Positions 1 through 13,285 of a DNA stretch of 64,000 nt are shown one piece after another. The position numbers and the translations under genes were made by a program. This DNA comes from Scylla paramamosain (taxonomy: Eukaryota > Arthropoda > Malacostraca > Decapoda > Portunidae). The notes under the pieces were generated by a model. That model was given only the letters and a program-made list of their open reading frames with translations. It had not been told where the DNA came from and did no database searches. The stretch covers positions 9,036,110 through 9,100,109 of the forward strand of contig NC_087197.1 of NCBI RefSeq assembly GCF_035594125.1. The letters run 5' to 3'. The first letter of the stretch is position 1. Each line of letters starts with the position of its first letter.

Positions 1-388
1 TAAATAATAAGGAACTCACTCTATATGGGAATCCAAAACAAAGTTACTGAAAACGTGTCTTCTTAGTGTTTTACGTAGAAACACGTTAAAACGGATGGAA
101 ACCAACCAATATCAAGAAATAGAAAAACGTTACCAAAAAGGTATATTTTGAGTGTTTTTGAGCTTTTTACCTACAAAAAACGCGAAAATTGATGCAAAAC
201 ACTCTATATTGGGAAAGAAAAGGACATTGCAAGAAAAGTGTATAATAAGTGTTTTATAGTTCAAAAAAAACACAAGGCAAAAAACGCAAAAACTCGTGTA
301 TATGGAGAAGCTTCCTAAATACTAAAATGCTGAAACTCATGAATAACACTCTTAATTAAGAAACAGAACAACCTTACTAAATGCGTGT
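1..388 (-). repeat. Minus-oriented inverted segment, cut by window start
   Basis: The first 388 bases read in the opposite sense to what follows. They match 12,892-13,285 in content and order and end at the same breakpoint: minus-sense GCGTGT runs directly into plus-sense CAAAAACAC at 388/389. The left end lies outside the window, so the full length (about 480 bp in sister copies) cannot be seen. Confidence 0.85.
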
Positions 389-1803
389 CAAAAACACTAA
401 AAGGCAAGTTCTTCGTAAAAGTTGGTTTTATTCCCATGTAATGTGATTGCCCTGCTTTTTAGTGCTTTATTGCCTAACACGCTCAAAAACACTCAAAGAC
501 ACTTTTTCTGGTAATGTCATTTTTTTCCCACATAAAGTTAGTTTCGCATGGAATTTGCGGTTTTGCTAACTAAGAATGTAAAAAAAACACTCAAAATACA
601 CGCATTTAGTGAGGTTGTTCTGTTTCTTGATTAAGAGTGTTTCAGCATTTAGGTATCTTAGAAACTTCTCTACACAGACGAATTTTTGCGTTGTTTGCCT
701 TGTGATTCTGGTGAAACTATAAAACACTCATTATACACGTTTCTCGTTATATCTTTTTTTCCTAATATACAGTGCTTTGCATCCATTTTTGCGTTTTTTT
801 TTTTATATAACAAGCTCAAACACACACAAAATATATTTTTCTGGTAATATTATTCTATTTTTTCATATTGGTTGGTTTGCATCCATTTTAGCGTTTTTCT
901 ACGTAAATCTTTTAAAAGACACGTTTTCAATAATTTTGTTTCGGATTTCCATATAGAGTGACTTTAATATTATCTATCGTTTTGGTGCCTAACATGCGTA
1001 AAAACACTCAAAAGACAGGTTTCTTGTAAAGACGTTAAATTTTCCCAAATAGGTGGCTTTGCATACACTTTATGGTTTGGTATATAACTCAAAAAAAAAA
1101 GGTATAATTAACTTTTCCAATAATGTTCTTTTTTCGACATAATTTCCCTGAATTTTGGCAGAATATTGGCATCTTGGTACCTATTAACATGAATAACATA
1201 AAAATAAAAATGCTATTTTTTTATTTATTTAATTTTTTTCTCTATAAAAAGTGTTATTTGTAGGTTTTAACGTTTTGGTACTTAAGCAACTTAAAAACAT
1301 TCATAAAACACATTTCTCGTAATGTCCTTTCGTTTCCCAAATATAGGGATCTTTGCATGTATTTAAGCGTTTTTATAGGTAACATGATAAAAAAAACACT
1401 CAAAAACACTTGTTTTTGGTAATTTTATTCTGCTTCTCCATAAAGGAGTGTTTTGCATGCGTTTTAGCGATTTGGTATGTAAGGAGCTGAAAAACACTTC
1501 AAGGCAAGTTCTTTGTAAAAGTTGGTTTTATTCCAATGTAATATGATTGCCCTGCTTTTTAGTGCTTTATTGCCTAACACGCTCAAAAACACTCAAAACG
1601 CACTTCTGGTAATGTCATTTTTTTCCCTCATAAAGCTAGTTTCACATGCTATTTGAGGTTTTGCAAAGAATGTGAAAAAAACACTCAAAATACACGCATT
1701 TGGTAATGTTGTTCTGGTTCTGAATTAAGACTGTTATCCATAAGTTTCAGCATTTTGATGTCTAAGAAACTTCTTTATATACACGACTTTATGCGCTTTT
1801 TGC

Positions 1804-1827
1804 CTTGTGGTTCTTGTGAACCACAAG
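1804..1827 (+). repeat. Perfect foldback, 10-bp stem and 4-nt loop
   Basis: CTTGTGGTTC, loop TTGT, GAACCACAAG. In ordinary blocks this site reads CTTGTGGTTCTTGTGAAACT. Here the second half has become the exact inverse of the first, followed by an added TTCTTTTGC. Such a change is typical of a polymerase that folded back on its own nascent strand. Confidence 0.85.
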
Positions 1828-4800
1828 TTCTTTTGCCCGAATATGAAAAGACACTCATTATAGACGTTTCTTGTAATGTCCTTTTCTTTCCCAATAGGGA
1901 GTGCTTTCCATTCATTTTCGCATTTTTTCTAGGTAACAAGCTCAAAAACACTCAAAATATACCTTTTTGGTAATGTTATTCTATTTCTTCATATTGGTTG
2001 GTTTGCATCCGTTTTAACGTTTTTCTACGTTAAACACCGAAAAAACACGTTTTCAGTAATTTTGTTTTCGATTCCCAAAGAATATTGCCAGAATTTTTGC
2101 ATCTTAGTACCTATGAAGATGAATAACAAAAAAAAAATGTATTTATTTATTTTTTTTCTCTATAAAGAGCTTTATTTGTGGGTTTTAGCTTTTTTAGTAC
2201 TTAAGGAAATTAAAAACACTCATAATACACGTTTCTCGTAATGTCCTTTCGATCCCCAAACATAAGGTTCTTTGCATGTATTTAAGCGTTTTTATAAATA
2301 ACATGATCAAAAACACTCAAAATACATGTTTTCGGTAATGTTACTCTGTTTCTCCATAAAAGGGTGTTTTTGCATGCGTTTTTGCGTTTTGGTATGTAAG
2401 GAGTTAAAAAAAAACCTTAAAGGCAAGTTCTTCGTAAAAGTTGGTTTTATTCCCATGTAATATGATTGTTCTGCTTTTTAGTGCTTTGTTGCATATCACG
2501 CTCAAAAACACTCAAAAGACAATTTTTTGGTAATATCTAGTTTTTTGAGTTTTTTGCCTTGTGGTTCGTATGAAACTATAAAACACTCATTGTACACGTT
2601 TCTCGTAATGTTCTTTTGTTTCCCAATATTGAGTACTTTCCATCCATTTTCGCATTTTTTCTAGGTAACAAGTTGAAAAACACTCAAAATATATCTTTTT
2701 GGTAAAGTTATTCTATTTCTTCATATTGGTTGGTTTGCATCCGTTTTAGGGTTTTTCTTCGTAAATCACTGAAAAGACACGTTTTTAGTAATATTGTTGA
2801 AATATCTGAAAAACACTCAAAAGACAGATTTCTGGTAAAGTCGTGTAATTTCCCCATATAGGTGGCTTTGCATGCACTTCTGGGTTTGGTACATAATTCC
2901 AGAAAAAAGCTAATTCTTTTTTTATGTCCTTTCATTTCACAGACATAGGGTTCTTTGCATGTATTTAAGCGTTTTTATAGGTAATATGATCAAAAACACT
3001 CAAAATACATGTTTTTGGTAATGTTATTCTGTTTCTCCATAAAGGGTGTTTTGCGTGCGTTTTAGCGTTTTGGTATGTAAGGAGTTAAAATCATTTAAAC
3101 GCAAGTTCTTCGTAAAAGTTAGTTTTATTCCTATATAATGTGATTATTCTGCTTTTTAGTGCTTTTTTTGCATATCACGCTCAAAAACACTCAAAAGACA
3201 CTTTTCTGATAATGTCATTTTTTTCCCACATAAAGTTAGTTTCGCATGTAATTTGGGATTTTCGTAACTAAGAATGTGAAAGACACTCAAAATACATACA
3301 TTTGGTAAGGTAGTTCTGTTTCTCAATTAAAAGTGTTATTCATGAGTTTTAGCATTTTGGTATGTAAGAAACTTCTCAATATACACGAGTTTTTGCGTTT
3401 TTTGTCTTTTGGTTCTTGTGAAACTATAAAACAATCATTATACACTTTTCTCTAAATGTCCTTTTGTTTCCCAATATAGAGAGATTTGCATCCATTTTCG
3501 CTCAAAACACAAAAAATACCTTTTTTTGTAATATTATCTTATTTCATGATATTGGTTGATTTGCTTTCTTTTTAGCGTTTTTCTACGTAAAACACTGAAA
3601 AGACACGTTTTCAGTAATTTTGTTTTGGATTCCCATACAGAGTGATTTCCATATTATTTATTGTTTTGGTGCCTAACATACTGAAAAACAGGCAAAAGAC
3701 AGGTTTCAGGTAAAGTCGTTTAATTTCCCCATATAGGTGGCTCTACATGCACTTTAGGGTTTGGTAGATAACGGTCTGAAAAAAAGCTAAAATTAACTTT
3801 TATGATATTCTTTTTTCACATAATTTCCCTGAATTTTGCCAGAATTTTGGCATCTCGTTACCTATGAAGATCAATAAAAAAAAATGGTATTTTTTCATTT
3901 ATTTAATTTTTCTCTATAAAGAGTGTTATTTGTGGGTTTAAGCTTTTTTGGTACTTAAGGAACGTAAAAACACTCATAATACTCGTTTCTCGTAATGTCC
4001 TTTTGTTTCCTAAAGATAAGGTTCTTTACATGTATTGAAGCGTTTTTATAGGTAACATGATCAAAAACACTCAAAATATACTTTTTTGGTAATGTTATTC
4101 TATTTCTTCATATTGGTTGGTTTCCATCCGTGTTTAGCGTTTTTCTACGTAAACACAGAAAAGACACGTTTTCAGTAATTTTTGGATTCCCATATAGAGT
4201 GACTTCCATGTTATTTATCGTTTTGATGCCTAACATGCTGAAAAACACTCAAAAGACAGGTTTCTTGTAAAGTCGTTTAATTTCCCTATATAGGTGGCTT
4301 TGGATACACTTTAGGGTTTGGTATATAACAGTCCGAAAAAAAAGCTAAAATTAACCTCTTTCATAATATTCTTTTTTCACGTAATTTTCCTGAATTTTGC
4401 CAGAATTTTGGCATCTCGTTGCCTATGAAGATCAATAAAAAAAATGTTATTTTTTAAATTTATTTTTATTTATTTTTTTCTGTATAAAGAGTGTTATTTG
4501 TGGGTTTTAGATTTTTGGTACTTAATGAACTTATAAACACTCATAATACACATTCCTCGTAAAGTCCTTTTATTCCCAAACATAGGGTTCTTTGCATGTA
4601 TTTAAGCGTTTTTATTGGTAACAAGCTCAAAAACACTCAAAATACATGTTTTTGATAATGTTATTCTGTTTTTCCACACGGTGTTTTCCATGGGTTTTAG
4701 CGTTTTAGTATGTAAGGAGCTCAAAAAAACTTAAAGGCAAGTTCTTGGTAAAAGTTGGTTATATTCCCATGTAATGTGATTGCCCTGCTTTTTAATGCTT

Positions 4801-7107
4801 TATTGCCTAACACGCTGAAAAACACTAAAAAGACACTTTTCTAGTCATTTCATTTTTTTTTCCACAGTTTCGCATGTAATTTGGGGTTGGACCACTAAGA
4901 ATGTGAAAAAAAAACACTCAAAATACACTCACATCCTAAAATTGTTCTGTTTCTCAATTAAGAGTGTTATTCATGAGTTTCAGCATTTTGGTATCTAAGA
5001 AACTTCTCCATATATACGAGTTTTGCGTTTTTATGGTTTTTGAAAACTATTAATACATTCATTATACAATTTTCTTGTAATATCCTCTTGTTTCCCAATA
5101 TAGACTGCTTTGCATTCATTTTTGCGTTTTTTGTAGGTAACAAGCTCAAAAACACTCAACTTTTTTGTAATGTTATTCTATTTCTTCATATTGGTTGGTT
5201 TGCATCCGTTTTAGTTTTCTACGCTAAAACTGAAAAGACACGTTTTCAATAATACTGTTGAAATTGCTGAAAACACCCAAAGACACGTTTCTTGTAAAGT
5301 CGTGTAATATCCCCATATAGGTGGCTTTGCATGCACTTCCGGGTTTCGTACATAACTCCGGAAAAAGCTAAAATCTTTTTTTTTTTTGTTTTTTTTTCAC
5401 ATAATTTCCCTGAATTTTCTCAAAATTTTGGCATCTCGTTACGTATGAAGATGAATAACAAAAAAAAAATCTATTTTTTCTCTATAAAGAGTGTTATTTG
5501 TGGGTTTTAGATTTTTGGTACTTAAGGAACTTAAAAATACTCATAATACACGATTTTCGTAATGTCCTTTCGTTTCACAAACATAGGGTTCTTTGCATGT
5601 ATTTAAGCGATTTTATAGGTAACATTATCAAAAACAATCAAAATATATGTTTTTCGTAATGTTATTCTGTTTCTTCATAAAGGTTGTTTTGCATGTGTTT
5701 AGCATTTTGGTATGTAAGGAGTTAAAAAACACTTAAAGGCAAGTTCTTCGTAAAATTTGGTTTTATTCCAATGTAATGTGATTGTTCTGCTTTTTAGTGT
5801 TTTGTTGCATATAACGCTAAAAAAAACACTCAAAAGACACTTTTCTGGTAATTTCATTTTTTTTCCCCCATAAAGGTAGTTTTGCATGTAATTTGGGATT
5901 TTCGTAACTAAGAATGTGAAAAACACTCAAAATACACACATTTGGTAAGGTAGTTCTGTTTTTCAATTAAGTGTTATTCATGAGTTTTAGCGTTTTGGTA
6001 TGTAAGAAACTTCTCTATATACACGAGTTTTTGCGTTTTTTGCATTGTGGTTCTTGTGAAACTATAAAACACTCATTATACACGTTTCTCGTAATGTCCT
6101 TTTGCTTCCCAATATAGAGTGCTTTCCATCCATTTGCGCGTCTTTTGTAGGTAAAAAGCTAAAAAACCCTTTTTGGTAATGTTATTCTATTTCTTCATAT
6201 TTGTTGGTTTGCATCCGTTTCAGCGTTTTTCTACGTAAAACACTGAAAAGACACGTTTCCAGTAATTTTGTTTTGGATTCACATATTGACTGACTTCCAT
6301 ATTATTTATCGTTTTGGTGCCTAACATGCTGGAAAACACTGAAAAGACAGGTTTCTGGTAAAGTCGTTTAACTTCCTTATATAGGTGGCATGCACTTTAG
6401 AGTTTGGAACATAAAAATCCGAAAAAGAGCTATAATTGACTTTTTTGATAATGTTCTTTTTTCCACATAAATTCTCTGAATTTTGGCAGAATTTTGGCAT
6501 CTTGGTACCTATGAAAATCAATATAAAAAAGCTATTTTTTTATTTATTTTTTCTCTATAAAGAGTGTTATTTATGGGTTTTAACGTTTTGTTACTTAAGG
6601 AATTTAAAAACGGCCCTAATACATGTTTCTCGTGATGTCCTTTCGTTTCCCAAACATAGGGTTCTTTGCATGTATTTAAGCGTTTTTATAGATAACATGA
6701 TCAAAAGGACTTAAAACACATGTTTTTAGTAATGTTATTCTGCTTCTCCATTAAGGAGTTTTTTGCATGCGTTTTGGTTTGTAAGGAGGTCAAAAACACT
6801 TCAAGGCAAGTTCTTGGTAAAAGTTGGTTTTATTCCCATGTAATGTGCCCTGTTTTTTTTTTTTTTATAATTTATTGTCTAAAACGCTCAAAAACACTCA
6901 AAAGGCACTTTTGGTAATGTCATTTTTTTTCCAACATAGATTCGCGTTCTATTTTAGGGTTTTGCTAACTAAGAATGTGAAAAACACTCAAAATACACGC
7001 ATTTGGTAAGGTTAGTCTGTTTCTCAATTAATATTGTTATTCATGAGTTTCAGCATATTGGTATCTAAGAAACTTCTTTATATACACGAATTTTTTGCGT
7101 TTTTTGC

Positions 7108-7131
7108 CTTGTAGTTCTTGTGAACCACAAG
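7108..7131 (+). repeat. Foldback, 10-bp stem with one mismatch
   Basis: Same position in the block as at 1,804, but the left stem reads CTTGTAGTTC. It is a copy of the same event with a later change. Confidence 0.85.
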
Positions 7132-10100
7132 TTCTTTTGCTCAAAAATAATAAGACACTCATTATACACGTTTCTCGTAATGTCCTTTTGTTTCCCAATA
7201 GGGAGTGCTTTGCATCCATTTTCGCATTTTTTGTAGGTAACAAGCTCAAAAACACTCAAAATGTACCTTTTTGGTAATGTAGTTTTATTTCTTCTTATTG
7301 GTTGGTTTTGCATCCGTTTAAGCGTTTTTCTACGTAAAACACCGAAAAGACACGTTTTCAGTAATTTTGTTTTAGATTCCCATATAGAGTGACGCATGTT
7401 ATTTACCGTCATGGTGCCTAACAAGCTGAAAAACACTCATAAGACAGTTTTCTGGCAAAGACGTTTAATTTCCCCATATAGGCGGCTTTGCATGCACTTT
7501 AGGGTTTCGTACATAACAGTACGAAAAAAAAGGTAAAATTAACTTTTTTGATAATTGACTCTTAATTTCCTGAATTTTGCCCAAATTTTGCCAAAAACAT
7601 GCAAAATGTATGTTTTTGGTAGTGTTATTCTCTTTTTCCATAAAGTGTGTTTTGCATGCGTTTTAGCGTTTTAGTACATAAGGACCTGAAAACACTTAAA
7701 GGCAAGTTCTTCGTAAAAATTTATTTTATTGCCATGTAAAGTGATTCCCCTGGTTTTTAGTGCTCTATTCCCTATCACGCTTAAAAACACTCAATAGACA
7801 CTTTTCTCGTAATGTCATTTTTTTTTCTTACATAAAGCTGGTTTCCCATGCAATTTGGGATTTTGGTAACTAAAAAGGTGAAAAGCACTCAAAATACACG
7901 CATTTAGTAAAGTTGTTCTGTTTCTCAATTAAGAGTGTTAATCATGAGTTTCAGCATTTTTGTATCTAAGAAACTTCTTTATATACACGAGTTTTTGCGT
8001 TTTTCTACGTAAAACACTGAGAAGATACATTTTCAGTAATTTTGTTTTGGATTCCCATATAGAGTGAGTTCCTTATTATTTATCGTTTTGGTGCCTAACA
8101 TGCTGAAAACACTCAAAAGACAGATTTCTGGTAAGGTCGTTTAATTTCCTCATATAAGAGGCTTTGCATGCACTTTAGGGTTTGGTACATAACATTCCGA
8201 AAAAAAAAGGTAAAATTAACTTTTTTGATAATATTCTTTGTTTCATAAAATTTTCCTGAATTTTCCCAGAATTTTGGCATCTCGGTACCTATGAAGATGA
8301 AAATAAAAAATTCCTATTTTTTTCTAAATAAAGAGTGTTATTTGTGGATTTTAGCTTTTTGGTACTTAGGGAACTTAAAAAAAACACTCATAATCCACGT
8401 TTTTCGTAATGTCCTTCTGTGTCCCAAACATAATGTTCTTTGCATGTATTTAAGCGTTTTTTAGAGATAACATGATAAAAAACACACAAATTACATGTTT
8501 TTGGTAATGTTATTCTGTTTCTCCATAAAGTTTGTTTTGCATGCGTTTTAGCGGTTTTGTATATAAGGAGCTCAAAAACATTTAAAGGCAAGTTCTTGGT
8601 AAAAATTGGTTTTATTCCAATGAATAGTGATTGCCCTGCTTTTTAGTGCTTGATTGCCTATCACGCTCAAAAACATTCATAGGATATTTTCTAGAAATGT
8701 CATGTTTTCCCATATAAATCTGGTTTCGCATGAAATTTGCGTTTTTAGTGACTAAGAATGTGAAAAAACACTCAAAACACACGAATTTGGTAAGGTTGTT
8801 CTGTTTCTCAATTAAGAGTGTTATTCATGAGTTTCATCATTTTAGTATATAGGAAACTTTTCCATATACACGTGTTTTTGCGTTTTTTGCCTTGTTGTTC
8901 TTTTGAACTATAATACAGTCATTATACACTTTTCTCGCAATGTCCCTCTGTTTCCCAATATAGAGTGCTTTGTATCAATTTTAGCATTTTTTTGTAGGTA
9001 ACAAGCTCAAAAACACTCAAAATATACCTTTTTGGTAATGTTTTTTCTATTTCTTGATATTGGTTGGTTTGCATCCATTTGCATCCATACGTTTTTCTAC
9101 GTAAAACACTGGGAAGACACGTTTTCAGTAATTTTGTTTTGGATTCCCATATAAAGTGAGTTCCTTATTTATTTATCTTTTTGGTGCCTAACATTCTGAA
9201 AAGCACTCAAAAGACAGATTTTTTTTAAGGTCGTTTAATTTCCTCATATAGGAGGCTTTGCATGCACTTTAGGGTTTGGTATATACCAGTCCGAAAAAGA
9301 ATAACTAAAATTACTTTTTTGCATGCGTTTTAGCGTTTTGTTATATAAGGAATTAAAAACACTTAAAGGCATATTTTTGGTAAAAGTTGGTTTTATTCCC
9401 ACGTAATGTGATTGTTCTGCTTTTTAGTGCTTTGTTGTATATCACGCTCTAAAACACTCACAAGACACTTTTCTGGTAATGTCATTTTTTTCCCACAAAA
9501 AAACTAATTTCACTTGTAATTTCGGATTTTCGTAACTAAGAATGTGAAAAACACTCAAAATACTCACATTTGGTAAGATGGTTCTGTTTCTCAATTAAAA
9601 GTCTTATTCATGAGTTTCAGCATTTTGGAATGTAAGAAACTTCTTTATATACACGAGTTTTTGCGTTTTTTGCCTTGTGGTTCTTGTGAAACTATAAAAA
9701 ACTCATTATACACGTTTCTCGTAATGTCCTTTTGCTTCCCAATATAGAGTGCTTTCCATCCATTTTCGCGTTTCTTGTAGGTGACAATTTCAATAACACT
9801 CAAAATATACCTTTTTGGTAAAGTTATTCTATATCTTCATTTTGGTTGGTTTGCATCCGTTTTAGAGTTATTGTACGTAAAACTCCGAAAAGACACGTTT
9901 TCAGTAATTGTGTGTTGGATCCCTATATAGATTGACTTCCTTGGGTTTTATCGTGTTGGTTCCTAACATGCTGAAAAACACTCATCAGACAGTTTTTTGG
10001 CAAAGAGGTTTAATTTTTCCATATAGGTGCCTTTGCATGCACTTTAGGGGTTTGGTACATAACAGTCCGAAAAAAAAGCGAAATTTAACTTTTTTGATAA

Positions 10101-12390
10101 TGTTCTTATTTCATATAATTTCCTGAACTTTGACCGAATTTTGGCTCCTCGTTACCTGTGAATATGAATAAGAATGAAAATAAAATATCGTATTTTTTTT
10201 TCTTTATTTATTTTTTCTCAATAAAGAGTGTAATTTGTGGCTTTTAGCTTTTTCGTACTTAATGAACTTAAAAACACTCATAATACACTTTTCTCGTAAT
10301 GTCCTTTCGTTTCCCAAAAATAGGGTTGTTTGCATGTACTTGAGCGTTTTTATTTGGTACCATGATCAAAAACACTCAAAAAACATGTTTTTGGTAATGT
10401 TATTCTGTTTCACAATAAAGTGTATTTTGCATGCGTTTTATTGTTTTGGTATATAAGGAGCTCAAAAACACTTATAAGCAAGTTCTTATTAAAAATTGGT
10501 TTTATTCCAATGTAATGTCATTGCCCTGCTTTTTAGTGCTTTATTACCTAACACGCTCAAAAACACTCAAAAGACATTTTTCTGGTAATGTTATTTTTTT
10601 TTTCCCACATAAAGCTGGTTTCGCATGGAATTTGGGGTTTTGGTAACTAAGAATGCGAAAATCACTCAAAAAACACACTTTTAGTAAGATTGTTCTGTTT
10701 CTCAATTAAGAGTGTTGTTCATGAGTTTCAGCATTTTGGTATCTAGGAAACTTCTTCATATACACTAGTTTTTGCAGTTTTTGCCTTGTGGTTCTTTTGA
10801 ACTATTAAACACTCATTATACACTTTTCTTGCAATGTACTTTTCTTTCCCATTATAGAGTGCTTTGCATCAATTTTCTTGTTTTTTTTTTATAGGTAACA
10901 AGCTCAAAACACTCAAAATATACCTTTTTGGTAATGTTTTTCTATTTCTTTATATTGGTTTGTTTGCATCCGTTTTAGCGTTTTTCTACGTAAAACGCTG
11001 AGAAGACACGTTTTCATTCATTTTTTTTTTATTCACATATAGAGTGAGTTCCTTATTATTTATTGTTTTGGTGCCTAACATGCTGAAGAACACTCGAAAG
11101 AGAGATTTCTGATAAGGTCGTTTAATTTCCTCATATAGGAGGCTTTGCATGCACTTTAGTGTTTGGTACATGTCCCCCCAAAAAAAGCTAAAATTAACTT
11201 TTTTGATAATATTCTTTTATCATATAATTGCGCTGAATTTTTACCAGAATTTTGGCATCTCGGTATCTATGAAGATAAATAAATAAAAAAATCCAATTTT
11301 TTTTATTTTTTTTATTTATTTATTTTTTTCTCAATGAAGAGTGTTATTTATGGGATTTACCTTTTTGGTACTTAAGGAACTTAAAAACACTCATAATACG
11401 CGTTTCTTGTAATGTCCTTTCGTTTCCCAAACAAAAGGTTATTTGCATGTATTTAAGCGTTTTTATAGATAACATGATCAAAAACACTCAAAATACTAGG
11501 TTTTGGTAATGTTATTCTGTTTCTCCATAAAGTGTGTTTTGCATGCGTTTTAGCAGTTTTGTATATAAGGAGCTTAAAAACACTTATGGCAAGTTGTTGG
11601 TAAAAAATGATTTTATTCCAATGTAATGTGATTGCCCTACTTTTGAGTGGTTTATTACCTATCACGCTGAAAAACACTCAAAATAAACTTTTATGGTAAA
11701 TTCATTTTTTTCCCCCACAAAGCTATTTTCGCATGAAATTTGGGGTTTTTGGTAACTAAGAATGTAAAAAACACTTAAAATCCACGCATTTAGTAAGGTT
11801 GTTCTGTTTCTCAATTAAGAGTGTTATTCATAATTTTCAGCATTTTGGTATCTAGAAAATCTCTCCATATACACGAGTTTTTGAGTTGTTTGCTTTGTGG
11901 TTCTTTTGAACTATAAAACACTCATTATACACTTTTCTTGCAATGTCCTCTTGTTTCCCAATATAGAGTGCTTTGCATCAATTTTCGCGTTTTTGTAGGT
12001 AAAAAGATAAAAAACACTCAAAATATACCTTTTTGGAAACGCTTTTCTATTTCTTGATATTGGTTGGTTTGCATCCGTTTTAACGTTTTTCTACGTAAAA
12101 CACTGAGAAAACACGTTTTCTGTAACTTTCTTTTGGATTCCCATATAGAGTGAGTTCCTTATTATTTATCGTCTCGGTGCCTAACATGCTAAAAAAAACA
12201 CACAAAACACAGATTTCTGGTAAGATCGTTTAATTTCCTCATAATGAAGGCTCTGCATGCACTTTCTGGTTTAGTACATTAGTCCGAACAAAAAAAGCTG
12301 AAATTAACTTTTTTGATAATATTCTTTTATCACATAATTGCCCTGAATTTTCCCAGAATTTTGGCATCTCGGTACCTATGAAAATGAATA

Positions 12391-12450
12391 ACAAAAAAAA
12401 AAAAAAAAAAATCATTTATTTTATTTCTTTATTATTTATTTTTTAAATAA
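12391..12450 (+). repeat. A/T linker with long A run
   Basis: An example of the linker that follows the GGTACCTATGAA monomer in each full block: a run of 19 A, then T-rich sequence and TTTTTTAAATAAAGAGTG. Comparable linkers lie near 1,190, 2,130, 3,890, 4,440, 5,460, 8,310, 10,190, 11,280, 14,710, 15,880, 17,000, 18,940, 20,010, 21,100, 22,200 and 23,330 (plus sense), and near 25,220, 26,280, 27,370, 29,300, 30,080, 31,210, 32,320 and 34,540 (minus sense). They are absent where a block is shortened, as near 7,560 and 9,310. Confidence 0.85.
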
Positions 12451-12802
12451 AGAGTGTTATTTGTGGGTTTTAGCTTTTTGGTACTAAAGGAACTTAAAAA
12501 AACACTCATAATACATGTTTCTCGTCATGTCCTTTTGTTTCCCAAATATAAGGTTCTTTGCATGTATTTAAGCGTTTTTATAAATAACATGATCAAAAAC
12601 ACTGAAAATACATGTATTTGGTAATGTTTTTCTGTTTCTCCATAAAATGTATTTTGCATGCGTTTTAGCGTTTTGGTATATAAGGAGCTCAAAAACATTT
12701 AAAGGCATGTTCTTGGTAAAATTTGGTTTTATTCCCATGTAATGTGATTGCCCTGGCTTTTAGTGCTTTATTTTCATAACACGCTCAAAAAACACTAAAA
12801 AA

Positions 12803-13285
12803 AACATGCAAAGTCTCCCATGTGAGGAAATGAAAGACCTTACCAGAAATCTGTCTTTTGAGTGTTTTTCAGCTTGTTAGGCACCAAAAAGATAAATAAT
12901 AAGGAACTCTCTCTATGTGGGAATCAAAAAAAAAATTACTGAAAATCTGTCTTCTCAGTGTTTTACGTAGAAAAAACGCTAAAATTGATGCAAACCAACC
13001 AATATCAAGAAGCAGAAAAACATTACAAAAATGTATATTTTGAGTGTTTTTGAGCTTGTTACCTATAAAAAAAACGCAAAAAATTGATACAAAGCACTCT
13101 ATATTGGAAAACAAAGGGACATTGCGAAAAAAGTGTATAATGAATGTTTTATAGTTGAAAAAAAAAACACAAGGCAAAAAACGCAAAAACTCGTGTATAT
13201 GGAGAAGTTTCCTAGATACTAAAATGCTGAAACTCATGAATAACACTCTTAATTGAGAAACAGAACAACCTTACTAAATGCGTGT
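12803..13285 (-). repeat. Mini-inversion (483 bp) in the left arm
   Basis: Plus-sense repeats stop after CGCTCAAAAAACACTAAAA and minus-sense repeats start with CATGCAAAGTCTCCC. At 13,285/13,286 minus-sense GCGTGT meets plus-sense CAAAAACAC. The inside is about five monomers in normal block order, simply reversed. Both breakpoints recur, with small changes, in every other mini-inversion of this window, so this is one old event that was copied. Confidence 0.88.

Larger units (their letters stand above)
389..12802 (+). repeat. Left arm, part 1: plus-oriented composite blocks
   Basis: Roughly eleven plus-oriented composite blocks, several shortened. Visible losses include a monomer missing at about 2,790, 5,255 and 7,555-7,600, and the A/T linker missing near 9,310. 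Bases 1-1,400 (including the preceding minus segment) resemble 12,892-14,243, an offset of about 12.9 kb. Bases 4,700-7,170 are the counterpart, in reverse complement, of 32,830-35,300. From about 7,170 to the end there is no partner in the right arm. No coding potential was seen. Confidence 0.9.

Noticed and set aside
4311..4322. Interstitial telomere repeat
   Set aside because: Only one TTTAGGGTTT per block and never two full tandem units. Noted as a telo-box-like word, not as telomere sequence.
7065..7436. Open frame of 123 codons on the minus strand
   Set aside because: It spans several monomers and includes the foldback. Sister blocks break the frame by small insertions and deletions, so there is no sign of selection for coding.
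12393..12411. A runs as poly(A) tails of retroposed elements
   Set aside because: The run sits at a fixed place in every full block between two monomers, with no non-satellite body upstream. It is a component of the block.
12869..13246. Longest open frame, 125 codons on the minus strand
   Set aside because: It lies wholly in a mini-inversion, has no recognisable domain, and shares its Phe/Lys/Asn-rich peptide with open frames at 15,278-15,481, 17,560-17,805 and 28,438-28,680, which are the same repeat phase. It is a by-product of an AT-rich repeat with few stops in one frame.
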